Part shown: positions 23,400 through 31,380 of the stretch, piece after piece
How the letters are laid out: the number at the start of each line of letters is the position of its first letter
Position numbering within the stretch: position 1 is the stretch's first letter
Source: Nocardioides luteus
Lineage (GTDB): Bacteria > Actinomycetota > Actinomycetes > Propionibacteriales > Nocardioidaceae
DNA length: 64,000 bases
NCBI RefSeq assembly: GCF_000960475.2
Contig: NZ_JZDQ02000024.1
Span: 34,558 to 98,557, forward strand
Reading direction: 5' to 3'
Program-made: the position numbers and the translations under genes
Notes under the pieces: generated by a model
What the model was told of the DNA's origin: nothing
Database searches by the model: none
What the model saw: the letters and a program-made list of their open reading frames with translations, nothing else

Positions 23400-24614
23400 A
23401 TGTCGACCGACGCCGCGCCCACCCCTCGAGCCGGTGGGATCCTGGCCGGCCAGTCGCTGCTCGACCGCTGGCTCCACATCTCACTGGTGGTGCTCGTCGT
23501 CGCCTCGGCCGCCCGCTACCTGCAGGGTCACGGCCTCGGTGACCAGGCCGAGGTGGTCCTCCCCGGTGCGGCTCTCCTCCTGATCGCGTACGCAGCGGGC
23601 CGCCGCCTCACCGGCACGGCCGCCGTCGTCTGGCTGGCCGCGGTGGTGGCCTGCTGGACCGTGCTGGCGCTGATCGCGCCGTCCTTCTCGTGGGCGGCGG
23701 TTCCGCTGGTCTTCCTGGCGCTGCGGGTGCTGCCGTTCCGCTGGGCCGTGGCCACCACGGTCTTCCTGGTCGCGGTCGTCGCGGTCGCGTGGAGCCGGAT
23801 GACCGGCCTGGCCGACCCGACCGTGCTGCTCGGCCCGGTGTGCGTCGCGGTGCTCGCGGTGACTGCCTACCGCGCGCTCGAGCGCGACGCCGCGACCCGG
23901 CGTGCGCTCCTCGCCGAGCTCGAGGCGGCCCAGGACGAGGTCGCCGACGCCGAGCGCCGAGCCGGGGTCGTGGCCGAGCGTGCCCGGCTGAGCCGGGAGA
24001 TCCACGACAGCGTCGCCCAGGGCCTGACCAGCATCAACCTGCTGCTCCAGGCCGCCGACCAGGAGTGGGAGTCGCGTCCGGCCGACGCCCGCGACCACGT
24101 CGACCAGGCGGCCACCATGGCCCGTTCCTCCCTGGACGAGGCCCGCCGGGTCGTCCGCGACCTCGCCCCCGCCGAGCTGACCGGCGGTTCGGCCCTGGTC
24201 ACCGCCGTACGCCAGGTCGCCGACGACGTCGCCGCCACCACCGGACTCACCGTCCCGGTCCACGTCCACGGCGACCCGCACGAGGTCGGCGGGCGGGTCG
24301 CGGCGGCCGTTGTCCGCACCCTGCGCGGTGCTCTCGCCAACGTCGCCGAGCATGCCGGCGCGACCACCGCGGTCGTCTCCCTCACCTTCCACGAGGGCGG
24401 GGTCGCCCTCGACGTACGCGACGACGGGGCGGGTTTCGACCCGGCCGACCTCGAGGAGTCGGACGGGCTGCGCGGACACGGCCTGGCCGGCATGCGGGCC
24501 CGCGCCCGGCTGCTGGGTGGAGACTTGGTCATCGAGAGTGCCCCGGGGGAGGGCACCGTGGTCGCGGCCTCGTTCGCGGCGGGGCAGCTGGGAGCGGAGG
24601 AACGGCGTGGGTGA
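23400..24614 (+). CDS. Sensor histidine kinase (HisKA_3/NarL type)
   Basis: A 404-aa membrane sensor kinase. About five membrane helices lie in residues 25-160, a coiled-coil linker runs to about 195, and the phosphoacceptor is His202 in SREIHDSVAQGL. The HATPase domain carries ALANVAEHAGA (N box), DDGAGFD (G1) and GHGLAGMRARA (G2). No extracellular sensing domain of any size is present, so it probably senses within the membrane. Its stop overlaps the response-regulator start by 8 nt. Signal and target genes are unknown; the divergent propeller/ankyrin genes are candidates. Confidence 0.92.
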   Translation: MSTDAAPTPRAGGILAGQSLLDRWLHISLVVLVVASAARYLQGHGLGDQAEVVLPGAALLLIAYAAGRRLTGTAAVVWLAAVVACWTVLALIAPSFSWAAVPLVFLALRVLPFRWAVATTVFLVAVVAVAWSRMTGLADPTVLLGPVCVAVLAVTAYRALERDAATRRALLAELEAAQDEVADAERRAGVVAERARLSREIHDSVAQGLTSINLLLQAADQEWESRPADARDHVDQAATMARSSLDEARRVVRDLAPAELTGGSALVTAVRQVADDVAATTGLTVPVHVHGDPHEVGGRVAAAVVRTLRGALANVAEHAGATTAVVSLTFHEGGVALDVRDDGAGFDPADLEESDGLRGHGLAGMRARARLLGGDLVIESAPGEGTVVAASFAAGQLGAEERRG

Positions 24615-25242
24615 GCAACACATCCGGGTGGTGCTGGTCGACGACCATCCGGTGGTCCGGGCCGGCGTACGCGCCCTGGTGAGCGCCCAGGACGACCTGG
24701 ACGTGGTCGGCGAGGCGGCCGACTCGGCCGAGGCGGTCGCGGTCGTCGGCGAGACGAAGCCGGACGTGGTGCTGATGGACCTCAGCCTCGGCGACGGGCC
24801 CGGCGGCGCGGAGACGACCCGACTGGTCCGCGACCTGCCGTCGCCGCCGCAGGTGCTCGTGCTGACGACGTACGACACCGAGGCCGACGTCCTCGAGGCC
24901 GTCGACGCCGGTGCGGCCGGCTACCTGCTGAAGGATGCCCCGCCCGACGAGCTGTTCCGGGCCATCCGCGGCACCGCCCGTGGCGAGACCGTGCTGGCCC
25001 CGTCCGTCGCCACCCGGCTGCTGCAGCGGGCCGCCTCGCCCGCGCCGAAGGTGAGCCCGCGCGAGGTCGAGATCCTGCGCCTGCTCGCCCGCGGTCTGGG
25101 CAACAAGGAGATGGCCCGCGAGCTCCTGGTCAGCGAGGCGACGGTCAAGTCCCACCTCTCCCACATCTACACCAAGCTCGGCGTCGACACCCGCGCCGGC
25201 GCCGTCGCCACGGCCATCGAGCGCCGCATCCTGCGCCCCTGA
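24607..25242 (+). CDS. NarL/LuxR-family response regulator
   Basis: A 211-aa response regulator with receiver acid pair Asp12-Asp13 (VLVDDHPVV), phosphoacceptor Asp58 (VVLMDLSLGDG) and lysine in GYLLKDAPPDE, followed by the LuxR helix-turn-helix (VSPREVEILRLLARGLGNKE, TVKSHLSHIYTKLGV). The GTG at 24607 places the first beta strand at residue 6 and overlaps the kinase stop. It is the cognate partner of the upstream kinase. Confidence 0.93.
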   Translation: MGEQHIRVVLVDDHPVVRAGVRALVSAQDDLDVVGEAADSAEAVAVVGETKPDVVLMDLSLGDGPGGAETTRLVRDLPSPPQVLVLTTYDTEADVLEAVDAGAAGYLLKDAPPDELFRAIRGTARGETVLAPSVATRLLQRAASPAPKVSPREVEILRLLARGLGNKEMARELLVSEATVKSHLSHIYTKLGVDTRAGAVATAIERRILRP

Positions 25243-25262
25243 CTTTCGTTAACCTCGGGGTC

Positions 25263-25904
25263 ATGCCGGTGAACATGAACTTGGTCGTGGGCTTTCTGCT
25301 GCTCTCAGCCCTGCTGTCGGCGGTCCCCGGGCCGTCCGTGCTCCTGGAGACCAGCCGGGCCATCACTCGTGGCCGCCGCTCGGCGATGTGGATCGTCTTC
25401 GGCAACGCGCTCGGTGGCATGGTGCTGCTCGCCTTGGTGCTCGCGGGCCTCGGCGCGATCGTCGCGACCTCGGCGCGGCTGTTCCTGGCGTTGAAGATCC
25501 TCGGCGCCGTCTACCTGCTGTGGCTCGGGATCTCGTCGATCCGTTCGGCTCTCTCGGGGTCGACCGACCGGCACCTCGCGACGGCCGCCGAGCCACCGGC
25601 CAGGCGAGGCGCCGCCGTACGTCAGGGTTTCGCCGTCGGCGTCGCCAACCCCAAGAGCATCGTCTCTCTGATGGCCGTCCTACCTCAGTTCGTCGACCTC
25701 GACCTCGGCAACCCGACGCTCCAGATGCTGATCATCGGTCTGGCCGGCGGCCTCGCCCAGGTCGGCATCGAGACGATCTGGGTCTGCGCAGCCGGGACCC
25801 TGCGGTCATGGTTCCAACGGCGCCCCGTCCGGATCCGCTACCTCGAGGCCGGCGGAGGCGTGGCGATGATAGGCCTTGCCGGGAAGCTGGCAGTCGCTCG
25901 CTAG
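25263..25904 (+). CDS. LysE/RhtB-family exporter
   Basis: A 213-aa inner-membrane exporter of amino acids or related small molecules. The LysE-type N-terminus is NLVVGFLLLSALLSAVPGPS, with about six membrane helices, and the family motif GNALGGMVLLALVLAG follows. The ATG at 25263 lies 20 bp after the response-regulator stop, so it could be on the same transcript. It converges on the serine hydrolase gene, with a hairpin between them. Confidence 0.88.
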   Translation: MPVNMNLVVGFLLLSALLSAVPGPSVLLETSRAITRGRRSAMWIVFGNALGGMVLLALVLAGLGAIVATSARLFLALKILGAVYLLWLGISSIRSALSGSTDRHLATAAEPPARRGAAVRQGFAVGVANPKSIVSLMAVLPQFVDLDLGNPTLQMLIIGLAGGLAQVGIETIWVCAAGTLRSWFQRRPVRIRYLEAGGGVAMIGLAGKLAVAR

Positions 25905-25911
25905 CGACAAC

Positions 25912-25953
25912 CTGGGGAGTGCGAGGCGCACCAGGTACGCGCACCCTCCCCAG
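25912..25953. terminator. Bidirectional hairpin between converging genes
   Basis: CTGGGGAG (25912-25919) pairs with CTCCCCAG (25946-25953), and the inner GTGCG pairs with CGCAC. It sits in the 51-bp gap between the LysE-type gene and the end of the serine hydrolase gene, where it can serve both strands. Confidence 0.65.
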
Positions 25954-25955
25954 CT

Positions 25956-27209
25956 TCAGCAGGTCGCGAGGAGCATCGGCTCGAGCAGGAGACCGAGGTC
26001 GTAGATCGGGTCGGCGCTGTCCCAGTTGCGACCGGTCCAGCCGAGCGTGATCTGGCGGGTGCCGTCCGGTGATCCCCAGCTGATCGACTGCGCACCCATG
26101 TGGGCGCCGTCGTGGCCGTAGAGATATTCACCCTCGTGGCACGGGTCGGCGACCCGGTAGATCCCGAAGCCGTAGTCCGGTTCCGGGCTGCCCGAGATCG
26201 GCGGCAGCATCTTCTCGACCGATGCCGGGCTGACCAGCTTCCCGGTGAGGAGCGCCTCGTTGAGGCCGGCGAGGTCCTCGGTCGTGCTGGTGGCTGCCCC
26301 GGCGGCGTGGAAGATGCTCGGGTGCAGGTCGGTCATCGGCCGCCAGCGGCCCTCGTAGTAGCCGGCGTCCTCGAGGAACGGGCCGCGGTTGCGCGCGTCG
26401 GTGGGGTAGGCGCTCCGGCGCATCCCGGCCGGCTCGAGCACCCGGTCGCGGACGAGATCCTCGATCCGCTCACCGGTCTCTTTCTCGAGCATGACCCCGA
26501 GCGCGACGTAGCCGTAGTTGGAGTAGGAGAAGTCGGTGCCGGGCTCGAAGAGCCAGCCGGCGTCGCGCATGAAGGCGAGGTGCTCGGCCTCGGAGTAGTA
26601 CTGCCCGAGCGCGTCGATCAGCTGGTCCCACGACGTCGGATCCTCGACGCGGTCCAGGAGCATCTCCTCGGGCCCGCGCGGGGCACCGGAGGTGTGGTCG
26701 AGCAGGTGCTGGATCGTCACGCCCTCGGGAAAGGTGCCCGGGAGCAGGTCGTTCGCAGGCGTGTCCAGGGTCCAGCCGCCGCGCTCGACCTCCTGCATCA
26801 CCAGGGTGGCGATCAGCGTCTTGGTGTTGCTGGCGATGTGGAAGCGATCGCCCGTCCTGACCGGCTTCTTCGTCCCCACCTCGCCTACGCCACCCGCCCC
26901 CGACCAGGTCAGCCCGGGCGCCTCGACGCGCGCGGTGACACCCACGGCTCCGTCGTCGACGAGCGCATCGACGGCCCGGTCGAGGTCGGCGGCGGTGGGA
27001 GTCGCCGACCGGGCCCGCAGCCCCTGCCGCCCGGAGGCGACCCGCTCGGCGATCGCAGTCGCCTCCCGGGTCAGCGCGGTCGGGTCCGGCGCGACCGCCG
27101 CGGCCCCGCTGTCAGGGTCAGGATCGGCGTACGCGGCCGGGACGGCCGTGAGGGGGAGGAGCACCGCGGCCAGCGCTGCGGTGCCCGTGCGGAGGATGGT
27201 CCGAGACAT
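25956..27209 (-). CDS. Secreted serine hydrolase (beta-lactamase/D-Ala carboxypeptidase family)
   Basis: A 417-aa exported class-C-like hydrolase. A signal peptide (SRTILRTGTAALAAVLLPLT ... AYA) is followed by the active-site SxxK (HIASNTKTLIA), the tyrosine motif YSNYGYVALG, the conserved HTSGAP and a C-terminal HDGAHMG in the KTG position. This is the DD-peptidase/esterase clan of penicillin-recognising enzymes; substrate unknown. The ATG at 27209 has AGGAGC just upstream; the frame continues upstream but that part is not typical coding sequence. The gene faces the LysE-type gene. Confidence 0.9.
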   Translation of the reverse strand: MSRTILRTGTAALAAVLLPLTAVPAAYADPDPDSGAAAVAPDPTALTREATAIAERVASGRQGLRARSATPTAADLDRAVDALVDDGAVGVTARVEAPGLTWSGAGGVGEVGTKKPVRTGDRFHIASNTKTLIATLVMQEVERGGWTLDTPANDLLPGTFPEGVTIQHLLDHTSGAPRGPEEMLLDRVEDPTSWDQLIDALGQYYSEAEHLAFMRDAGWLFEPGTDFSYSNYGYVALGVMLEKETGERIEDLVRDRVLEPAGMRRSAYPTDARNRGPFLEDAGYYEGRWRPMTDLHPSIFHAAGAATSTTEDLAGLNEALLTGKLVSPASVEKMLPPISGSPEPDYGFGIYRVADPCHEGEYLYGHDGAHMGAQSISWGSPDGTRQITLGWTGRNWDSADPIYDLGLLLEPMLLATC

Positions 27210-27304
27210 GGCTGCTCCTGTCGTCGTCGACGTTTCGCAGCAATCGTTCCGGCCCCGGGCCGACGCCCGCATCAGCCTCGAGGCGGAGATCGGGCCGCCC
27301 GGGA

Positions 27305-28255
27305 TCAGTCTCGAAGCTGACGCCGCAGCGCGCGGGCGGCCTTGCCCTTGCGGGAGAAGAGGTCGCGACGCTCGGCGGGGGTCATCGGGGCGAGCTTCTC
27401 GAGGACCGAGGACGGGAAGCCGGCGACCTCGGGCGCCTCGCCGATGGGCACGGTGGTGTGGACGACCGGGGCGCCGGGGACGCCGCCGACGCCCTCGTCG
27501 TAGAGGTGGACCAGCGAGATCGCCTGGTGTCCGTCGACGGAGGCGGAGTAGCGGTCGAGGGTCGCGGGCGCGGCGGTGTAGCAGCTCGCGGAGGCCACCG
27601 AGACCGGGATGCCGGCGAAGGTGGTGTTGGTCGAGTAGTGCAGGTGACCTGCGAGAACGGCGCGTACGTCGGTCCCCTCCAGCACCGGCGCGAGTCGCTC
27701 CTGGCCGTCGAGCTCGATGATCACGCTGGCCTCGTTGAGGGGGAGCGGGACCGGCGGGTGATGCATCGCGAGCAGGGTGCCGTGCGGCGCCGGCTCGGCG
27801 AGCACGTCGGCCAGCCACTCCAGCTGGGCCTCGGTGATGTCGCCGTGGTGCCAGCCGGGCACCGTGGTGTCGAGGGCGATGATCCGCAGCCCGTCGATGT
27901 CGTAGACCCGGTCCTGCGGTTCGTCCGACGCCGACCCGAAGAGCACCTCGGAGTAGACCTCGCGCTCGTCGTGGTTGCCCATCACCCAGATGATCTCGGC
28001 CCCGAGGTCCGCGGCGACCGGTTCCACCTGCTTGCGGAGACGGACATAGGCGTCGCGCTCGCCCAGGTCGGCGAGGTCGCCGGTGAAGACGATCGCCTGC
28101 GGTGGCACGGTCATCCCGCGCAGCCGGTCGAGCGCGCGCTCGAAGCCGGGCTCGGGGTCGACCTTGCCGAAGATCCGCCGGTCCCCGGCGTAGAGATGGG
28201 GATCGGAGAGGTGGGCGATCGTGTGACGGGGAGAGGGATACTGGCCGAACTGCAC
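27305..28255 (-). CDS. Metallophosphoesterase (CpdA-like)
   Basis: A 316-aa calcineurin-like phosphoesterase with the metal motifs HLSDPHLY, FTGDLADLGE, VMGNHDE, AMHHPP and GHLHYSTN in order. This arrangement is typical of the class III cyclic-nucleotide phosphodiesterase group, but cyclic AMP hydrolysis is not proven. Its ATG at 28255 is divergent from the Fic gene, with a 111-bp intergenic region full of inverted repeats. Confidence 0.9.
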   Translation of the reverse strand: MQFGQYPSPRHTIAHLSDPHLYAGDRRIFGKVDPEPGFERALDRLRGMTVPPQAIVFTGDLADLGERDAYVRLRKQVEPVAADLGAEIIWVMGNHDEREVYSEVLFGSASDEPQDRVYDIDGLRIIALDTTVPGWHHGDITEAQLEWLADVLAEPAPHGTLLAMHHPPVPLPLNEASVIIELDGQERLAPVLEGTDVRAVLAGHLHYSTNTTFAGIPVSVASASCYTAAPATLDRYSASVDGHQAISLVHLYDEGVGGVPGAPVVHTTVPIGEAPEVAGFPSSVLEKLAPMTPAERRDLFSRKGKAARALRRQLRD

Positions 28256-28274
28256 GATCTCCAGCCTAGGTCGA

Positions 28275-28334
28275 AGTTGGAAGTGACTCCGGAACTCCCA
28301 AGTCCGACTGGGAAGTTCCCGTCAACTTCCAACT
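28275..28334. promoter_or_regulatory. Nested inverted repeats between the phosphoesterase and Fic genes
   Basis: AGTTGGAAGT (28275-28284) is repeated inverted as ACTTCCAACT (28325-28334). Inside it GGAACTCCCA (28291-28300) is inverted as TGGGAAGTTCC (28309-28319) with a one-base bulge. A possible Fic promoter (TAAGTT near 28351) lies just downstream, about 10 bp before the Fic ATG, so the Fic mRNA may be leaderless. The element is a likely operator for one or both divergent genes. Confidence 0.6.
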
Positions 28335-28366
28335 CAAACCCCTTCCGAGTGGTAAGTTGACCGGCC

Positions 28367-29533
28367 ATGGATCCGGAGAGGTACGACGCTCCGCAGTTCG
28401 GCAGGGCGACCCGGGAGCCGGGCAACAAGTGGGCCTACTGGTACTACCGGCCCGCTCATATCCCCCGTGACCTGCCGCTACAGCCGCTGACCGTCAAGGC
28501 GCTCTCCGACGCCGACGCCGCCCTGGGGCGCCTCCAGGGCGTGAGCGCGCTGATCCACGATCCCGAGCTGCTGATCGGCCCTTACCTGACCCAGGAGGCG
28601 GTCGCCTCCTCCCGGATCGAGGGCACCCAGACCTCCCTCGAGGAGGTCCTCCAGGACGAGGCCAGCGGTCAGGTGACGAAGAGCGAGGACGTCGCCGAGG
28701 TCAAGGCCTACCTGGCCGCGACCCGTCAGGGCTTCGAGCTGATCAGGAGCTGGCCGCTCAGCCAGCGCCTCGTCCTCGAGCTCCACAAGACCCTTCTGAC
28801 CGGGGTCCGCGGCCAGGAGCGCCACCCGGGCGAGTTCCGGCGGATGCCGGTCTGGGTGGGCTCGCCGACCGACGACCCCACCACCGCCGCGTACGTCCCG
28901 CCCCTCCCGGCCGACCTGCCGGAGCTGATCGCCGACTGGGAGGCGTACGTCAACGTCCCCGACCTCTCCCCGACGCTGGTGCGCTGCGCACTGATGCACT
29001 ACCAGTTCGAGACGATCCACCCGTTCCTCGACGGCAACGGGCGTATCGGGCGGCTGCTGATCAACCTGATGCTGATGGAGGAGGGGCGGATGACCACGCC
29101 GCTGCTCTACCTCTCGGGCTACATCGAGGCCAACCGGCAGACCTACTACCAGCGGCTGCAGAGCGTCCGGGAGCGCGGCGAGATGCAGGAGTGGCTGCAG
29201 TTCTTCCTCACCGCGGTGCGACGCTCGGCCGAGGACGCGACGACCAGGTCCGAGCGCCTGGTCGCGCTGCGGGAGGGCTACCTCGACGAGGCCGCGACCT
29301 CACGCGCCAACCTGTCCGGGCTGGTCACGCTGCTGTTCGCCAACCCCTACCTGACGGTCAGGCGCGTCCAGGACGCGACCGGGCTGACCAACCAGGGTGC
29401 GCGCAACCTGATCCAGGATGCCGAGCGGCGGGGCTGGATCGAGGCGGCGGGCCGGTCGGGCCGCGGCGGCCGTCACTACTGGGTCGCCAGGGCCGTGATG
29501 GACGTGATCGAGGAGCCGCTGGCGTACGACTGA
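28367..29533 (+). CDS. Fic/DOC-family protein with N-terminal inhibitory helix and winged-helix tail
   Basis: A 388-aa Fic protein, usually an AMP-transferase. The core motif HPFLDGNGRIGR has its histidine at residue 218. The N-terminal domain carries the inhibitory motif S-x-x-x-E-G at residues 81-86 (SSRIEG, Glu85), so the enzyme is expected to be autoinhibited. The C-terminal 80 residues look like a winged helix (LTVRRVQDATGLTNQGARNL, then GRGGRHYWVA). The target is unknown. Fic proteins with such tails may regulate their own promoter, and the inverted repeats directly upstream fit this. No separate antitoxin gene is seen. Confidence 0.93.
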   Translation: MDPERYDAPQFGRATREPGNKWAYWYYRPAHIPRDLPLQPLTVKALSDADAALGRLQGVSALIHDPELLIGPYLTQEAVASSRIEGTQTSLEEVLQDEASGQVTKSEDVAEVKAYLAATRQGFELIRSWPLSQRLVLELHKTLLTGVRGQERHPGEFRRMPVWVGSPTDDPTTAAYVPPLPADLPELIADWEAYVNVPDLSPTLVRCALMHYQFETIHPFLDGNGRIGRLLINLMLMEEGRMTTPLLYLSGYIEANRQTYYQRLQSVRERGEMQEWLQFFLTAVRRSAEDATTRSERLVALREGYLDEAATSRANLSGLVTLLFANPYLTVRRVQDATGLTNQGARNLIQDAERRGWIEAAGRSGRGGRHYWVARAVMDVIEEPLAYD

Positions 29534-29551
29534 ATGCCTGTGCACGACGTG

Positions 29552-29594
29552 CAGGTGGCCCCGGCGTGCACATGTGCACGCGCGGGGCCACCTG
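29552..29594. terminator. Bidirectional nested hairpin after the Fic gene
   Basis: CAGGTGGCCCC (29552-29562) pairs with GGGGCCACCTG (29584-29594), and the loop itself contains the perfect palindrome CGTGCACATGTGCACG (29565-29580). It lies between the converging Fic gene and the secreted protein gene. The hairpin after the second paralogue (30452-30494) is similar in design, with a GGCCC stem and GTGC in the loop. Confidence 0.75.
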
Positions 29595-29649
29595 GGTGAC
29601 GTTGCCGAGCAGTCGGTAGGGGGTGATCACTCGGCCATGGTCATGTTTC

Positions 29650-30222
29650 TCAGAAGGTGCCCAGCGGACCCAGCGGGTTCGGGACCTGGTCGACCGGGAG
29701 GCCGTCGAGAGCCGGGTTCTCCATCGGGAGCAGGAACGAGACCTGGTCCATCTCGCGGTCGGACAGCTCGGACGGCACGGCGCCGCCCATGATCTTGTCC
29801 ATCACGATGCCGGGCGCACCGACGTAGGCGCCGGAGACGACCAGGGCGGCACCGTTGCCGACCTGGTGCGCGCCGCCGTCCCAGTTCACCCAGGCCTTCT
29901 TCTGCGCCGGGCTCAGCTCGTCGCCGGTGGCACCCATCAGGATGAGGCCCGGGGCGCCGACCCAGGCGCCGCTGACCATGCGAGCGGCGCCGCCGGTGGC
30001 CTGGCCGGCGCCACAGATGAAGCTGGCCCAGGCCTTCTGGCTCGAGGGCGAGAGGTCCGAGGCACCGGAGGAGTTCTCCGCGATGCACTCGGCCTCGGAG
30101 CGGTTGTGGTTGTCGCCCGTCATCGGGGCGGCGGTGGCGGTGCCGGTGGTCAGTGCGATGGCGACACCCGAGAAGGCAGCGACGGCCGCGGTGCGGCGGA
30201 GCAGCCCTGTCATCTTGTTCAT
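29650..30222 (-). CDS. Secreted protein of unknown function, tandem paralogue 1
   Basis: A 190-aa exported protein of no family I recognise. It has a signal peptide (TGLLRRTAAVAAFSGVAIAL, cleavage likely after TATAA). The mature part contains two similar 45-residue units, SSQKAW ... MVSGAWVGAPGLILMGATG and AQKKAW ... VVSGAYVGAPGIVMDKIMGG, and ends in a Pro/Leu-rich segment. The ATG at 30222 has AAAGG 7 bp upstream; a longer frame is not supported. It is followed by a tandem paralogue 334 bp upstream with the same signal peptide, promoter-region palindrome and end. It contains a Cys pair not found in the other copy. Confidence 0.78.
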   Translation of the reverse strand: MNKMTGLLRRTAAVAAFSGVAIALTTGTATAAPMTGDNHNRSEAECIAENSSGASDLSPSSQKAWASFICGAGQATGGAARMVSGAWVGAPGLILMGATGDELSPAQKKAWVNWDGGAHQVGNGAALVVSGAYVGAPGIVMDKIMGGAVPSELSDREMDQVSFLLPMENPALDGLPVDQVPNPLGPLGTF

Positions 30223-30240
30223 TTCGTACCTTTCATCGAT

Positions 30241-30252
30241 CAATTCGAATTG
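30241..30252. promoter_or_regulatory. Perfect 12-bp palindrome upstream of secreted paralogue 1
   Basis: CAATTCGAATTG is a perfect 12-bp palindrome 18 bp upstream of the ATG, conserved exactly in the second copy (31121-31132). Sequence between it and the start codon is nearly identical too. It is a candidate operator or mRNA element. The rest of the 334-bp intergenic gap (30223-30556) holds no gene: a conserved stretch (TTAGC ... GCGAACGT on the minus strand, about 30310-30330), an AT-rich block near 30360-30420, and the terminator of paralogue 2. Confidence 0.6.
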
Positions 30253-30451
30253 AAACATCACGCACGGACACGACCCCCGGATCGATAGCAGAGTCATCGA
30301 TACGTTCGCATCCGGGAAGTGATGCTAAGAGGCGCAACGACCATCAGGGCAAGTAGACACGGCTGTTTTCATGTCAACTAGTGCCGAATGAAATGTAATG
30401 ACGTAATTTTCGCCAACCTGCAACGTTCTTGTCTGAACGTGCGTAAATGCG

Positions 30452-30494
30452 CAGATGGCCCGGGCGTGCGCGGAGGCACGGCCTGGGCCATCTG
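30452..30494 (-). terminator. Hairpin terminator of secreted paralogue 2
   Basis: CAGATGGCCC (30452-30461) pairs with GGGCCATCTG (30485-30494). It lies 63 bp after the stop of the second secreted paralogue and resembles the hairpin after paralogue 1. Confidence 0.7.
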
Positions 30495-30556
30495 GGGACG
30501 GCGCCGATCGGATCGTGGTGGGAGCTACGGTCGGTCGGCGGTCGTCATGTCGACGC

Positions 30557-31102
30557 TCAGAAGGACCCGAGGGGAGCCATCGGGTTCGGGATCTGGTCGG
30601 TGGCGACACCGTCGAGGGCCGGGCTGTCCTCAGGGATGAGGAACGTGACCTGCTCGAGCTCGGCCGGCGACAGGTCGCTCGGGGTCGCCCCGCCCGCGAT
30701 CTGGTCGAGGATGATGCCCGGGGCACCGACGTAGGCGCCGGCGACCATCATGGCGGCGCCCTCACCGATCTTGCGGCCGCCCTCGTCCCAGTTCTCCCAG
30801 GCCTGCATCTGCTCGGGGGTCAGGGGCGAGCCGGTGGCGCCGGCGAGGAGCAGGCCGGGAGCGCCGACCCAGGCACCGCTGACCATCTGGGCAGCACCCT
30901 CGGTCACGTAGGAACCGCCGAGGATGAAGTCCTCCCAGGCCTTCTGCGACGACGGGGAGAGGTCCGACGGCGCGGTGCTGACGGCGGTGGTGTCGGCGTC
31001 GACGGGAGCGGCCGTGGCAGCTCCGGTGGTCAGCGCGAAGGCGACACCCGAGAAGGCGGCGACGGCCGCGGCGCGGCGGAGCAGCCCTGTCTTCTTGCTC
31101 AT
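30557..31102 (-). CDS. Secreted protein of unknown function, tandem paralogue 2
   Basis: A 181-aa paralogue of the neighbouring gene, sharing the signal peptide (KKTGLLRRAAAVAAFSGVAF), the paired units MVSGAWVGAPGLLLAGATG and MVAGAYVGAPGIILDQIAGG, and the ending PALDGVATDQIPNPMAPLG. The ATG at 31102 follows AAAGG. It has the same upstream palindrome and its own hairpin, so the whole transcription unit was duplicated, not just the coding region. The two copies have diverged most between the signal peptide and the first unit. No domain was recognised. An extracellular or cell-wall role is inferred from export. Confidence 0.78.
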   Translation of the reverse strand: MSKKTGLLRRAAAVAAFSGVAFALTTGAATAAPVDADTTAVSTAPSDLSPSSQKAWEDFILGGSYVTEGAAQMVSGAWVGAPGLLLAGATGSPLTPEQMQAWENWDEGGRKIGEGAAMMVAGAYVGAPGIILDQIAGGATPSDLSPAELEQVTFLIPEDSPALDGVATDQIPNPMAPLGSF

Positions 31103-31120
31103 TTCATACCTTTCGTCGAT

Positions 31121-31132
31121 CAATTCGAATTG
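31121..31132. promoter_or_regulatory. Perfect 12-bp palindrome upstream of secreted paralogue 2
   Basis: CAATTCGAATTG, identical to 30241-30252, at the same distance from the start codon. The upstream stretch with TTAGC and GCGAACGT is also shared with paralogue 1, suggesting the same promoter and regulator for both genes. Confidence 0.6.
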
Positions 31133-31380
31133 AAACAACATCAGCGGCCGCGATTCGCGCCGACAACATGAGCATCAGCACGTTCGCGACCGCTTCATGA
31201 CGCTAAAGACACCCAGCGATGGAAGGTCAGACCGACACGGCCTAGGAATTACCAAGTCAAGGTAAACGTTCCATACTGTCTGGTAATACCCTGCCGGGTT
31301 GGGTTAATCACTTCTCGGGCCGGATCGGACACGCTAAATTGCCGCGTCCACTTCTCGGGACCCCCACGTAGAAGGCCTCG

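Noticed and set aside
28367..29533. A Fic toxin with a separate small antitoxin gene.
   Set aside because: No short gene with an inhibitory motif is adjacent; the inhibitory motif is inside the protein's own N-terminal domain.
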